A stretch of DNA of 64,000 bases from Chelatococcus sambhunathii (GCF_001418005.1 NZ_LIOL01000001.1:558001-622000); one strand, 5' to 3'. Counted from the stretch's first letter, positions 1 to 9,342 are shown. Translations and numbers: made by a program. The notes: generated from the sequence alone by a model not told the origin.

Positions 1-225
1 GCGGTGACGATCGGCGATGCGCCCATCGAGGACGACAAGATCTACACCGTCGCCACCAACGACTTCCTGTTGAAGGGTGGCGACGGCTATTCGATGCTGG
101 CGAGTGGCGTCAAGGGCGGTGATCTCGACGTCGCCGGCAAGCTGATGGCGAACGACGTGATGGTCTACGCTCGCAAGCTCGGCACGATCGACATCAAACC
201 CGAAGGCCGCATCTTGATGCAGTAG
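1..225 (+). CDS. 5'-nucleotidase / metallophosphatase family protein, C-terminal fragment
   Basis: Only the last 74 codons are in the window; the reading frame is open at base 1 and ends with TAG at 223-225. The visible part contains TVATNDFLLKGGDGYSM, the signature of the C-terminal substrate-binding domain of UshA/5'-nucleotidase and 2',3'-cyclic phosphodiesterase proteins. In that family this domain sits after an N-terminal calcineurin-like metallophosphatase domain and the enzyme is usually periplasmic, releasing phosphate from nucleotides. The catalytic domain and any signal peptide lie outside the window, so substrate cannot be stated. It is convergent with the minus-strand CoA ligase gene at 273. 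Confidence 0.8.
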   Translation, partial: AVTIGDAPIEDDKIYTVATNDFLLKGGDGYSMLASGVKGGDLDVAGKLMANDVMVYARKLGTIDIKPEGRILMQ

Positions 226-272
226 AAGCCGTCGGGCGACGGCATCGCCTGCTGCCGACCGCCCGTCACCCC

Positions 273-1505
273 TCAATCGTACTTGCGTTCGTCGGCGATC
301 ACCTTGCCGTCGTTGGGCAGGGCGCCGGGCGAGACGAGCGAGACGCCACCCTTCAGCTTGGCGACCGCCTGCAGGGTCTCGCCCACGGCCGCCGCGTCGA
401 CGAGATCGGCATTGGCCGTCTCGGCCTGCAGCGTCATGACGTCCATCTCGTCCTCGCGCGTGACGACGAGGCGCAGCTTGCCGAGCTCCGGATGGCGGCG
501 GCCGATCTCGGCCACCTGCTCGGGCCGCACGAACATGCCCTTGACCTTCGTCGTCTGGTCGGCGCGCCCCAGCCACCCCCTGATGCGCAGGTTGGTGCGC
601 CCGCAGGGGCTCGTCCCGGGCATGATCGCGGACAGGTCGCCGAGGGCGAGGCGCAGGATCGGATGGTGCGGGTCGAGCGAAGTGACGACCACCTCGCCCA
701 CCTCCCCTTCCGCCACCGTGTCGCCGGTGCCCGGCCGCACGATCTCGACGATGAGGTCCTCGTTGACGACGAGGCCCTCGCGGGCCGGCGTCTCGTAGGC
801 GATGGCGCCGCACTCCGCGACCGCATAGAGCTGGTAGCCGTCGATGCCGCGCTCGGCGAAAGCCCTCTGCAGCGACGGCGGGAAGGCCGCCCCCGACACC
901 ACCGCCCGACGGAAGGAGGAGGTGTCGAGCCCCGCCGCATCGGCCGCCTCGAGCAGGATCTTCAGGAAATCCGGCGTGCCGGTGTAGCCGGTGGGGCGGT
1001 ACGCGGCGATGACCTGCAATTGCTGCTCGGTATTGCCAGGCCCGGCCGGGATGACGGCGCAGCCGAGCGCGCGCGCGCCGGAATCGAGGATGAAGCCGCC
1101 CGGCGTCAGATGATAGGAGAAGGTGTTGAGCACCACGTCGCCGCCGCGGAAGCCCGCGGCATGGAGCGCGCGCGCCGAGCGCCACGGGTCGGCCTGCGCC
1201 CCTTCCGGCTCGAAGATCGGCCCGGGCGAGGCGAAGAGCCGGCTGAAGCTGCCGGGAGCGTCGCCGATATAGCCGCCGAAGGGCGGCGCCGCGCTCTGCA
1301 GGGCCGGCAGGTCGGACTTGCGCAGCACCGGCAGGCTCGCCAGCGCCTCGCGGCTCGTGATGTCGAGCGGCTGGATGCCGGACAGATGCTGGGCCCAGCC
1401 GGGCGCCTGCATCGCCTTGGCGACGAGCGTCGGCAGATGGGCGAGAAGCTCCGCCTCCCGCGCGGCGGGGTCGCGCGTTTCGCGATGGTCGTAGAATTCC
1501 TTCAT
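273..1505 (-). CDS. Phenylacetate-CoA ligase-like AMP-forming enzyme
   Basis: A 410-aa adenylate-forming ligase of the PaaK type, expected to activate a carboxylic acid to its CoA thioester with ATP. Visible signs are the short family length, the core region around YTGTPDFLK, the GEVVVTSLDPHHPILR strand typical of PaaK-like proteins, and the C-terminal hinge GRADQTTKVKGMFV. The start is the ATG at 1505; the frame stays open upstream through the LysE-family gene, but that stretch reads as a shadow. It is the last gene of the minus-strand liv operon, 8 bp after the LysE gene. With the FadD-like ligase at the operon head, this suggests activation of an imported aromatic or branched acid. The exact acid is not shown by the sequence. 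Confidence 0.85.
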   Translation of the reverse strand: MKEFYDHRETRDPAAREAELLAHLPTLVAKAMQAPGWAQHLSGIQPLDITSREALASLPVLRKSDLPALQSAAPPFGGYIGDAPGSFSRLFASPGPIFEPEGAQADPWRSARALHAAGFRGGDVVLNTFSYHLTPGGFILDSGARALGCAVIPAGPGNTEQQLQVIAAYRPTGYTGTPDFLKILLEAADAAGLDTSSFRRAVVSGAAFPPSLQRAFAERGIDGYQLYAVAECGAIAYETPAREGLVVNEDLIVEIVRPGTGDTVAEGEVGEVVVTSLDPHHPILRLALGDLSAIMPGTSPCGRTNLRIRGWLGRADQTTKVKGMFVRPEQVAEIGRRHPELGKLRLVVTREDEMDVMTLQAETANADLVDAAAVGETLQAVAKLKGGVSLVSPGALPNDGKVIADERKYD

Positions 1506-1513
1506 CGGTCCTC

Positions 1514-2149
1514 TCAGCGACGGTCGGTCGCAAGCCGCACGGCGAGCCCGGCGAGCACCAGTCCCATCAGGTAGCGCTGCACCCTGAGCCACAGCGGCCG
1601 GCGGGCAAGGAAGGCGGCGATGGCGCCGGCGAATACGACGATGAGCATGTTGACGCTGACGCTCACGCCGATCTGGATCGAGCCGAGGAGAATGTTCTGC
1701 AGCAGCACGTCGCCTTTTCCGGGATCGACGAACTGCGGCAGCAGCGACAGGTAGAGCACCGCGATCTTCGGGTTGAGCAGGTTCGTCAGGAAGCCCATGG
1801 CGAAGAGGCGGACCGGCCTGTCGGGCGCGAGGTTCCGCGCCTCGAAGGGCGTCGCGCCGCCGGGCTTCACCGCCTGCCAGGCGAGATAGAGGAGATAGGC
1901 GGCCCCCGCCCACTTGATGGCCTCGTAGAGGAAGGGCACCGCGAGCGCGAGCGCCGTCAGCCCCACGGCCGCCGCAACCATGTAGAAGACGAAGCCCGCC
2001 GCCACCCCGACGAGCGAGACGGCGCCGGCGCGCCAGCCCTGCGTGATCGAGCGCGACACGAGATAGATCATGTTCGGCCCCGGCGTCAGCACCATGCCGA
2101 GCGCGATCAGCGCGAAAGCCGCCATCCGCCCCGTGTCGACCACGTCCAT
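1514..2149 (-). CDS. LysE family translocator
   Basis: A 211-aa inner-membrane protein with about six hydrophobic segments and the N-terminal family signature LTPGPNMIYLVSRS, marking the LysE/RhtB superfamily of amino acid and metabolite exporters. Length is normal. The ATG at 2149 follows an AGGAGCGAAGG ribosome site and starts just downstream of the livF stop, so it is co-transcribed with the branched-chain amino acid-type transporter. The context suggests export of an amino acid or related metabolite; the substrate is not predictable. Confidence 0.88.
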   Translation of the reverse strand: MDVVDTGRMAAFALIALGMVLTPGPNMIYLVSRSITQGWRAGAVSLVGVAAGFVFYMVAAAVGLTALALAVPFLYEAIKWAGAAYLLYLAWQAVKPGGATPFEARNLAPDRPVRLFAMGFLTNLLNPKIAVLYLSLLPQFVDPGKGDVLLQNILLGSIQIGVSVSVNMLIVVFAGAIAAFLARRPLWLRVQRYLMGLVLAGLAVRLATDRR

Positions 2150-2158
2150 CCTTCGCTC

Positions 2159-2998
2159 CTACATCAGCCAGCGCTTGCGGCGCTTGTAGCTCTTCACCTC
2201 GCGGAAGGACTTGCGCTCGCCCTCGCCGATGCCGAGGTAGAACTCCTTGACGTCCTCGTTCTCGCGCAGCGAGGCGGCGTCGCCATCCATCACGATGCGC
2301 CCCGTCTCCATAATATAGCCGTAGGTGGCATAGCGCAGGGCGATGTTGGTGTTCTGCTCGGCGAGCAGGAAGGACACGCCCTCCTTGGCGTTGAGGTCCT
2401 TCACGATCTCGAAGATCTCCTCCACCACCTGCGGCGCGAGGCCCATCGACGGCTCGTCGAGGAGGATCATCTTCGGCCGGGACATGAGGGCGCGGCCGAT
2501 GGCGCACATCTGCTGCTCGCCGCCGGAGGTGTAGCCCGACATCGAGCTCCTGCGCTGCCTGAGGCGCGGGAAATAGTCGTAGACCATCTCCATGTCGCGC
2601 CGGATGGCGGCCGTCCCGTCGCGCCGCGTGAAGGCGCCGGTCAGGAGGTTCTCCTCGATGGTGAGGTGGCCGAAGCAGTGGCGCCCCTCCATCACCTGGA
2701 TGCAGCCGCGCCGCACCAGTTCGTTCGGCGTCATCCGGTCGACGCGCTCACCGTCGAACTCGATCGAGCCCTTCGTCACCTCGCCGCGCTCCGCCCGCAA
2801 CAGGTTGGACACGGCCTTCAGCGTCGTCGTCTTGCCGGCGCCGTTCGCGCCGAGCAGCGCGACGATGCCGCCGCGCGGCACGGTGAGCGACACGCCCTTC
2901 AGCACCAGGATGACGTGATCGTAGATCACTTCGATGTTGTTCACCGAGAGGATCGTCTCTGTCGCCGCCTCGGCGGCGGGCGCGGCTGCGGTGCTCAT
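2159..2998 (-). CDS. livF: Branched-chain amino acid-type ABC transporter ATPase LivF
   Basis: A 279-aa nucleotide-binding subunit. Walker A is GANGAGKTT, the ABC signature region reads SGGEQQM, and Walker B is MILLDEPSMGLAP, with a following LLAEQN switch segment typical of LivF. An N-terminal extension of about 18 Ala/Glu-rich residues precedes the domain, and a basic tail (KRRKRWLM) follows it; both exceed the roughly 235-residue minimal LivF. It belongs to the liv operon, downstream of the binding protein gene and separated from it by 120 bp that holds a GC-rich hairpin. It pairs with LivG to energise LivH/LivM. Confidence 0.92.
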   Translation of the reverse strand: MSTAAAPAAEAATETILSVNNIEVIYDHVILVLKGVSLTVPRGGIVALLGANGAGKTTTLKAVSNLLRAERGEVTKGSIEFDGERVDRMTPNELVRRGCIQVMEGRHCFGHLTIEENLLTGAFTRRDGTAAIRRDMEMVYDYFPRLRQRRSSMSGYTSGGEQQMCAIGRALMSRPKMILLDEPSMGLAPQVVEEIFEIVKDLNAKEGVSFLLAEQNTNIALRYATYGYIMETGRIVMDGDAASLRENEDVKEFYLGIGEGERKSFREVKSYKRRKRWLM

Positions 2999-3077
2999 AC
3001 TGGTTCCCTCGTTGCCCCTGGACTTCCGGGAGCGGTTGGGGGCGGACGGTGAAGATCACGTTCCGTCCTGCCCCCTG

Positions 3078-3098
3078 CCCTCCCCCATGGGGGAAGGG
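3078..3098. repeat. GC-rich hairpin of the CCCTCCCCC type between livK and livF
   Basis: Arms CCCTCCCCC and GGGGGAAGGG meet across an AT core with a single bulged A. It lies in the 120-bp gap after the binding-protein gene and before livF, inside a transcribed operon. It resembles the longer element at 33101-33211 and the one at 52523-52542. It may act as an mRNA-stabilising or attenuating hairpin that lets the binding protein be made in excess. Confidence 0.55.
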
Positions 3099-3118
3099 AT
3101 GAGACTGCGGACGTTCGC

Positions 3119-4441
3119 TCAGGACTGCTTGTCGCAGGGCTCCGTGCGCTTCGGCCAGCCCGTGCTCTTCTCGGCATAGTCCTTTGCGGCGGCCTCGAGC
3201 AGCGGCTTGACGCGGTCGGCCATCGGCTCGATGGGCTCGGAGATCTTTACCCACTTCTGGCCGTCCCACTGCTGCATAAAGGCCGGGCGATGGCCGTTGT
3301 GGTCCGCGCAGGTGAGCTTGATCGGGCCGGCGAAGCCCTCGAGTCCGAGTTCCTTCAGACGGGCCTCGTTAAGGTCGAGCGTCTCGAGGCCGCGGCGCAC
3401 ATCCTCACCCGTCACCGCCGTCTTACCGGTGATCTTCTGTGCGTTGCGGATGCCCTCGGCGATCAGCATCGAGTTGTAGACGCCGCGGTTGTAGAGCACC
3501 TCGCCCACGCTGTTCTTCTGTGCCTGGCTGAGGCCCTTGTCGACGACCAGCTTCTGGATGTCCTGCAGGGCCGGAAAGTCGGTGCCCACAGCGTGCCAGT
3601 TAAGGGTCTTGAAGCCCTTTCCGCCGGCGCCGGCCGAGCGCAGGTCGTCGTCGCCCGGCCACCAGATGGAGATGAACTTCTCCATGGGGAAGTTGATCTT
3701 GGCCGCTTCCTTGACGGCAGTCGGGTTGAGGGCACCCCAGCCATACATCACCATGTAGTCGGGCCGATCGCGTCGCACGCTCAGCCACTGCGAGGACTGG
3801 TTCTGCATGCTGTCGGCCGGCACCGGATAGAGCTTGAGCTCGAAGCCGAGGTCGCGCGACAGCTGGTCGAAGAGCGGCAGTGGCTCGCGGCCGAAGCCCG
3901 CGTCGAGATAGATGTAGCCGATCTTCTTGCCCTTGAGCTTGTCGAGGCCGCCCTCCTGCTCGCCGATGTACTTGATGATCATCGACAGACCATCCCAGTA
4001 GGTGTTCGGCGGGTTGAAGATCCAGGGGAAGGTGTCGCCGTCCGCCGAGGCCGAGAGTCCGTAGGCCATGGACAGGATCGGGATCTTGTCGACCGCCGCG
4101 CGCGGGATGAGCGGCAGGGTGATACCGGTCGACCACGGGTTGACCATCACCGGCTTCTTGCCTTTCACCGCCTCGTAGCACTCGACGCCCTTCTTGGTGT
4201 CGTAGCCCGTCTCGCACTCCTCGAGGATGAGCTTGGCGCCGCCAATGCCCCCATCACGCTCGTTGAGCATGGTGAGATAGTCGCGCATGCCGTTGGCGAT
4301 CGGGATGCCCGACCCCGAGAAGGGGCCGGTGCGGTAGGTGAACAGCGGCACATAGACCGAATCCTGCGCCTTGGCCGGCACGGCGAAGGCCGCCGATGCC
4401 ACGACCGCAGTCGCCAGGATGGTGGAAAGCTTGCGCACCAT
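3119..4441 (-). CDS. livK: ABC transporter substrate-binding protein, LivK family
   Basis: A 440-aa periplasmic binding protein (Leu/Ile/Val-binding superfamily, Peripla_BP_6 fold). The N-terminus MVRKLSTILATAVVASAAFA is a classical signal peptide ending at a VPAKAQD-like cleavage site. The mature start VYVPLFTYRTGPFSGSGIPIANG and the ILEECETGYDTKKGVECY segment are typical of the family. The ATG at 4441 follows GGGAGGAAACGAAAC. It belongs to the minus-strand liv operon between livM and livF. The family variant found with FadD/PaaK-like ligases often binds aromatic or other carboxylic acids rather than leucine, but that is inference. Confidence 0.9.
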   Translation of the reverse strand: MVRKLSTILATAVVASAAFAVPAKAQDSVYVPLFTYRTGPFSGSGIPIANGMRDYLTMLNERDGGIGGAKLILEECETGYDTKKGVECYEAVKGKKPVMVNPWSTGITLPLIPRAAVDKIPILSMAYGLSASADGDTFPWIFNPPNTYWDGLSMIIKYIGEQEGGLDKLKGKKIGYIYLDAGFGREPLPLFDQLSRDLGFELKLYPVPADSMQNQSSQWLSVRRDRPDYMVMYGWGALNPTAVKEAAKINFPMEKFISIWWPGDDDLRSAGAGGKGFKTLNWHAVGTDFPALQDIQKLVVDKGLSQAQKNSVGEVLYNRGVYNSMLIAEGIRNAQKITGKTAVTGEDVRRGLETLDLNEARLKELGLEGFAGPIKLTCADHNGHRPAFMQQWDGQKWVKISEPIEPMADRVKPLLEAAAKDYAEKSTGWPKRTEPCDKQS

Positions 4442-4516
4442 GTTTCGTTTCCTCCCGTTGAAGCGCCCTGCGTCGCGGCGCCCGTCCGTTGTACGGCTCG
4501 TTCCCAGCCCTTCGCG

Positions 4517-5593
4517 CTAGTAGGGGAAGGGCCAGACCCTGAGCTTCTGTTTGCCCGTCTGCCACAGCCGCGCCAGTCCGTGCGGCTCGACAATCAGGAA
4601 GAAGATGATGAGCGCGCCGACGATCATGAACGTCAGGTGCTCGACCGTGGCGGCCCCGATGTCGAGGCCGACGAGCGAAGGCGCCCCGCGCAGAACGATG
4701 GGCAGGATGTAGATGAGCGCTGCGCCGAAGAAGGAACCGGTGAGGCTGCCGAGCCCGCCGATGATCACCATGAAGAGGATGAGGAAGGACTGGTTGATGG
4801 AAAAGACCTCGGGCTCGGCGCCGCCGTACCAGAGGAACACCATCAGCGCGCCGGCGACGCCGCAGTAGAAGGACGAGACGGCGAAGGCGAGCAGCTTCGT
4901 CGGCAAGAGCTTGATGCCCATCAACTCGGCAGCGATGTCCATGTCGCGCACCGCCATCCACGAGCGGCCGATGCGACCGTGGACGAGATTGGAGGCGACC
5001 CACGTCAGCAGAATGACGACGCCGAGGACGACGTAGTAACGCATCTCGGGCGAGGCGTTGGGGCCCGTCACGGCGATGCCGAACAGGGTCCGCGTCGGCA
5101 CCTCGATCGCGCCCGAGACGTTGTAGTTGTAGAGCCACGGGATACGGATGAAGCACCATTGCAGGAAGAACTGCGCGGCAAGCGTCGCCACCGCGAGGTA
5201 GAAGCCCTTGATGCGCAGCGACGGCAGGCCGAAGAACACGCCGACGGCCGCGGCGAACAGGCCCGAGGTGAGGATCCAGACGATGATGTTCACGCCGGGG
5301 AAGATCGTCGTCAGCTTGTAGCAGGCGAACGCCCCCACGCCCATGAATCCAGCCGTGCCCAGCGACAGGAGCCCGGTGTAGCCGGTCAGGAGGTTGAGCC
5401 CGATCGACGCCAGCGCAAAGATGAGGAACGGGATCATCACCACCGACAGAAAGAAGGCGTTGCCCGCGAGCGGGATGACCACGAGAGCGAGCGTGAGAAT
5501 GAGAGCGATGCCGATCTTGTCCTGCAGGATCGGGAAGACCGCCATGTCTGCGGCATAGTTCGTCTTGAACTGGCCTGCTTCGCGGTAGAACAT
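4517..5593 (-). CDS. livM: Branched-chain amino acid-type ABC transporter permease LivM
   Basis: A 358-aa inner-membrane permease with about ten hydrophobic segments. The conserved LivM loop around LSLGTAGFMGVGAFACYKL and the motif GRSWMAVRDMDIAAELMGI are both present. I chose the ATG at 5593 because TGAGGAGGCGGC stands just upstream; the longer open frame beyond is a shadow of livH. It sits 14 bp after livH and 75 bp before livK, within the liv operon. It forms the heterodimeric channel with LivH. Confidence 0.92.
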   Translation of the reverse strand: MFYREAGQFKTNYAADMAVFPILQDKIGIALILTLALVVIPLAGNAFFLSVVMIPFLIFALASIGLNLLTGYTGLLSLGTAGFMGVGAFACYKLTTIFPGVNIIVWILTSGLFAAAVGVFFGLPSLRIKGFYLAVATLAAQFFLQWCFIRIPWLYNYNVSGAIEVPTRTLFGIAVTGPNASPEMRYYVVLGVVILLTWVASNLVHGRIGRSWMAVRDMDIAAELMGIKLLPTKLLAFAVSSFYCGVAGALMVFLWYGGAEPEVFSINQSFLILFMVIIGGLGSLTGSFFGAALIYILPIVLRGAPSLVGLDIGAATVEHLTFMIVGALIIFFLIVEPHGLARLWQTGKQKLRVWPFPY

Positions 5594-5607
5594 CGGATGC
5601 CGCCTCC

Positions 5608-6564
5608 TCAGATCCGCTCGATGATCTTCTCGCCGAACAGGCCCTGCGGCCGGAACAGCAGGAAGCCGAGAGCGATGACATAGGCGAGCCAACTCTCGAT
5701 GCCGCTGCCGACGAGAGGCCCCCAGTAGAATTCGCCGAGCTTTTCGCCGACACCGATAATGAGCCCGCCAACGATGGCGCCAGGCACCGAGGTGAAGCCG
5801 CCGAGGATCAGGACCGGCAGGGCTTTCAGCGCGATGATCTGCAGCGCGAAGGACACTTCCGAGCGCGCGCCCCACATGATGCCGGTGGCGAGCGCCACGA
5901 TGCCGGCGGTGAACCAGACGATGATCCAGATCTGGTTGAGCGAGATGCCGACCGACAGGGCCGCCTTATGGCTGTCGGCGACCGCCCTGAGCGCGCGGCC
6001 GATGCGCGTCTTCTGGAAGAAGACAGCGAGCGAGGCCACCATGATCGAGGCGATGACCGCGGCCGTGATGTCGATCTTCTGCAGGCTGACGAAGCCGCCG
6101 AGCATCTCGAACTCGACGGAGCCGCGCGGCAGGTAGAGTTCGTCCGTGATCATCACCTTCGGATTGCCACCAAAGACGAGCTCGCCGAAGCCGATGAGGA
6201 AATAGGTGAGCCCGAAGGTCGCCATGAAGAGGATGATGTCGGGCTGGTTGACGAGGGGGCGCAGCACGATGCGCTCGACGCCGACGGCGAGCACGAACAT
6301 CACGCCGATGGTCAGGACGAGCGCCAGGATCGCCGGGACGCCGGCCTCGTACAGCCCGACGAGGGTCAGCGCCGCGAACACCACCATGATGCCCTGGGCG
6401 AAGTTGAAAACGCCCGAGGCCTTGAAGATGAGCACGAAACCGAGCGCGATCAGCGCATAGAGCACGCCCGAGACGAGCCCCTCCCACAAGGTCTGCACGA
6501 ACAGGTCGGGCGCCGAGCCCATCTGCACGAAGGGGTCGATGAAGATGTTGTACAGGATGTCCAT
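5608..6564 (-). CDS. livH: Branched-chain amino acid-type ABC transporter permease LivH
   Basis: A 318-aa inner-membrane permease. Hydrophobic segments run through the protein, and the family motifs LVSGVLYALIALGFVLIFKA, FNFAQG and GRALRAVADSHKAALSVGI are present. A TTG lies one codon upstream, but the ATG at 6564 is preferred. The gene begins 10 bp after the livG stop, so translation is probably coupled. It is the partner of LivM in the same importer. Confidence 0.92.
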   Translation of the reverse strand: MDILYNIFIDPFVQMGSAPDLFVQTLWEGLVSGVLYALIALGFVLIFKASGVFNFAQGIMVVFAALTLVGLYEAGVPAILALVLTIGVMFVLAVGVERIVLRPLVNQPDIILFMATFGLTYFLIGFGELVFGGNPKVMITDELYLPRGSVEFEMLGGFVSLQKIDITAAVIASIMVASLAVFFQKTRIGRALRAVADSHKAALSVGISLNQIWIIVWFTAGIVALATGIMWGARSEVSFALQIIALKALPVLILGGFTSVPGAIVGGLIIGVGEKLGEFYWGPLVGSGIESWLAYVIALGFLLFRPQGLFGEKIIERI

Positions 6565-6574
6565 CAATGCGCCC

Positions 6575-7378
6575 TCAGTGCGGCACGCCGAGATAGGCGT
6601 CGATGACGGCCTGGTTGCTCTTGACCTCGTCGGGCACGCCGTCCGCGATCTTGCGGCCGTATTCGAGCACGACGACGCGGTCCGACAGGTCCATGACGAC
6701 GCCCATGTCGTGCTCGATGAGCGCGATGGTGGTTCCGAACTGGCTGTTGACGTCGAGGATGAAGCGGCACATGTCCTCCTTTTCCTCGAGGTTCATGCCC
6801 GCCATCGGCTCGTCGAGCAGCAGCAGCTCCGGCTCCATGGCGAGCGCCCGGCCGAGCTCGACACGCTTCTGCAGGCCGTAGGGCAGGCGCCCCACCGGCA
6901 CCTTGCGGATGGCTTCGATCTCGAGGAAGTCGATGATCTCCTCCACCACCTTGCGGTGCTCGATCTCTTCGGCCATCGCCGGCCCATGCCGCAGCATCTG
7001 CCAGAAGAAGCCGCGCCTCATCTTCAACGTGCGCCCGGCCATGATGTTGTCGAGCGTCGTCATGCCCTTGAACAGCGCGACGTTCTGGAAGGTCCGCGCG
7101 ATGCCCTGGCTTGCCGCGACATAGGGGCGCATCTTCGAGCGCGTCCTGCCCTTGAAGGTGATGCGCCCGTCCTGCGGGTGATAGAAGCCGTTGATGACGT
7201 TGAGCATCGACGTCTTGCCCGCACCGTTCGGCCCGATGATGGCGCGGATCTCACCCTTGCGGATATCGAAGGAGACATCCGTGATGGCCTTGACCCCGCC
7301 GAAGCGAAGGGAAACGTTCTCGACGGCGAGCAGGACGTCGCCGGCCGTGACACCGGCATCCATGTCAGGCGCCCTCAT
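6575..7378 (-). CDS. livG: Branched-chain amino acid-type ABC transporter ATPase LivG
   Basis: A 267-aa ATPase subunit with Walker A GPNGAGKTS, signature region LPYGLQKRVELGRAL and Walker B LLLLDEPMAGMN; the LPYG..KRVE version of the signature distinguishes LivG from LivF. The ATG at 7378 overlaps the TGA of the upstream CoA ligase gene by ATGA, a sign of translational coupling. A second ATG five codons in (MDAGVTAG) is possible. It works with LivF on the LivHM channel. Confidence 0.92.
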   Translation of the reverse strand: MRAPDMDAGVTAGDVLLAVENVSLRFGGVKAITDVSFDIRKGEIRAIIGPNGAGKTSMLNVINGFYHPQDGRITFKGRTRSKMRPYVAASQGIARTFQNVALFKGMTTLDNIMAGRTLKMRRGFFWQMLRHGPAMAEEIEHRKVVEEIIDFLEIEAIRKVPVGRLPYGLQKRVELGRALAMEPELLLLDEPMAGMNLEEKEDMCRFILDVNSQFGTTIALIEHDMGVVMDLSDRVVVLEYGRKIADGVPDEVKSNQAVIDAYLGVPH

Positions 7379-9342
7379 GCGGCCTTCTCCTTCACCGCGG
7401 CGGGATAGATCCGCATGTCCCGGATCTTGACGCGCGCCGAAATCGTGCCCTTGCGGCCGTCCTCGAAGGTCACTTCGGTCGTGATGTCGGCCTCGCCCGA
7501 ACCGTCGTAGAGCGCCGTGATGAGCGGCGCATAGCGCTCGGCGATGAAGCCGCGCCTGACCTTCTGGGTGCGCGTGAGCTCGCCATCGTCCGCATCGAGC
7601 TCCTTGTGCAGGATGAGGAAGCGGCGGATCTGCGCGCCCGCCATCATCGGCTCGGCGGCGAGGGAGCGATTCACTTCGTCGACATTCTTTTCGATCATGT
7701 CATAGACGAGCGGATGACCGGCGAGCTCCTGGTAGGAGCCATAGACCACGTTGTTACGCTCGGCCCAGTTGCCGACGGCGGTAAGGTCGATGTTGATGAA
7801 GCAGGAAACGTAGTCGCGCTCGTGACCGAAGGCGACGGCCTCCTTGATGTTGGGGAAGAACTTCAGCTTGTTCTCGATGTATTTGGGAGGGAAAAGCGAG
7901 CCGTCATTGAGCTTGCCGACGTCCTTGGCGCGGTCGATGATCTTAAGATGGCCGGCAGGATCGAAGAAACCGGCATCACCCGTCTTGATGAAGCCGTCCT
8001 CGGTCAGCACCTCTTTGGTCTTCTCGTCATCCTTGAAATAGCCGACGAACATGCCCGGCGAGCGGAACAGCACCTCCCCGCTCTCGGAAAGACGGATCTC
8101 GACATTGGGCATCGGCGGACCGACCGTGTCCGGCTTGATGGCGCCATCGGGCTGGGCCGTAACGTAGAGGAAGGCTTCCGTCTGGCCGTAGAGCTGCTTC
8201 AGGTTGAGGCCGAGCGAGCGATAGAAGGAGAAGAGGTCCGGCCCGATCGCCTCGCCTGCCGTATAGGCGACGCGGATGCGCGAGAAGCCGAGCACATTCT
8301 TCAGCGGCTCGTAGACAAGTAGCCGCCCGAGCCCGTAGAGCAGCCGCCCGCCGAGCGGCACCCTTTCGCCGTTGAGGATCTTCTCGCCATAGCGCTTCGC
8401 GACGCCGATGAAATAGTGGAACATGCGCCGTTTCAGGCGGCCAGCGTCCTCCATGCGGATCATGACGCGCGTCAGGATCTGCTCGAAGACGCGTGGCGGC
8501 GCGAAATAGAAGGTCGGGCCGATCTCCTTGAGGTCCTGCATCGCCGTCTCGGCCGATTCCGGGCAGGCCATGCAGAAGCCGGCGACGAGCCCCTGGGCAT
8601 AGTTGAGGTAATGGTCGCCGACCCAGGCGAGCGGCAGGTAGGCGAGCACCTCGTCCTTCTCGTCCAGCTTGTCGAAGGTCACCGTGTCGCGCGCCGCAGC
8701 GATGCAGCGCTCCGCCGTCAGCACCACCCCCTTGGAACGGCCGGTCGTGCCCGAGGTGTACAGGATGATGGATACGTCCGAGCCCTTGCCGGCGGCCATG
8801 ATACCGTCGAGCCAGGACGCGACGCCAGGATCCTTCAGCGCCTCCTCGCCCTCCGCGATGACCTCAGCCATCGGGTGGAGGCGCGTGTGGTCGTAGTCGC
8901 GCAGGCCGCGCGGCTCGTCGTAGATCATGTGCCGCAGCAGGGGCAGGCGCTCGGAGACGGAGAGGATCTTGTCGACCTGCTCCTGGTCCTGCACCGCCGC
9001 GAACTTCACTTCGGCATGGGCGAGGACATAGGCGAGTTCGTCCGCCACAGCATCGGCATAGACGGGCACCGGCACGGCGCCCAGCATCTGGGCCGCCATG
9101 ACGGTCCAGTAGAGCTTCGGCCGGTTGGCGCCGACGATGGCGATGGCCTCGCCGTGCTTGAGGCCGAGCCTCTCGAGGCCCACAGCGAGGCAGCGCACGT
9201 TCTCGTAGACCTCGGCCCACGTCCACGTTTGCCAGATGCCAAGGTCCTTGTGGCGGAAGGCTGGCCGGTCGCCGCGCACCGCCGCGTTATGCGCCAGAAG
9301 CTTGGCGAACGTATCCGCCCGCACGGAATCGACCGCTGTCAC
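7375..9342 (-). CDS. Long-chain acyl-CoA synthetase-like AMP-binding protein
   Basis: A 655-aa AMP-forming acyl-CoA synthetase. The AMP-binding core YTSGTTGRSKGVVLT lies near residue 195; YGQTEAF and the GDAGFFDPAGHLKIIDRAKD hinge follow, and the C-terminal part is longer than in classical FadD. I chose the GTG at 9342 because GAAGGGAGGAACGCGCC precedes it; the open frame further upstream is poor coding sequence. It is first in the liv operon and overlaps livG by 4 bp. Such ligases at the head of liv operons are frequent in alphaproteobacteria and probably trap the imported acid as a CoA ester. The substrate is not known. Confidence 0.88.
   Translation of the reverse strand: MTAVDSVRADTFAKLLAHNAAVRGDRPAFRHKDLGIWQTWTWAEVYENVRCLAVGLERLGLKHGEAIAIVGANRPKLYWTVMAAQMLGAVPVPVYADAVADELAYVLAHAEVKFAAVQDQEQVDKILSVSERLPLLRHMIYDEPRGLRDYDHTRLHPMAEVIAEGEEALKDPGVASWLDGIMAAGKGSDVSIILYTSGTTGRSKGVVLTAERCIAAARDTVTFDKLDEKDEVLAYLPLAWVGDHYLNYAQGLVAGFCMACPESAETAMQDLKEIGPTFYFAPPRVFEQILTRVMIRMEDAGRLKRRMFHYFIGVAKRYGEKILNGERVPLGGRLLYGLGRLLVYEPLKNVLGFSRIRVAYTAGEAIGPDLFSFYRSLGLNLKQLYGQTEAFLYVTAQPDGAIKPDTVGPPMPNVEIRLSESGEVLFRSPGMFVGYFKDDEKTKEVLTEDGFIKTGDAGFFDPAGHLKIIDRAKDVGKLNDGSLFPPKYIENKLKFFPNIKEAVAFGHERDYVSCFINIDLTAVGNWAERNNVVYGSYQELAGHPLVYDMIEKNVDEVNRSLAAEPMMAGAQIRRFLILHKELDADDGELTRTQKVRRGFIAERYAPLITALYDGSGEADITTEVTFEDGRKGTISARVKIRDMRIYPAAVKEKAA

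Noticed and set aside
3290..5683. 797-codon plus-strand open frame
   Set aside because: It lies antisense to livK and livM, is rich in Arg/Asp/Glu/His repeats typical of antisense frames in high-GC genes, and has no family signature.
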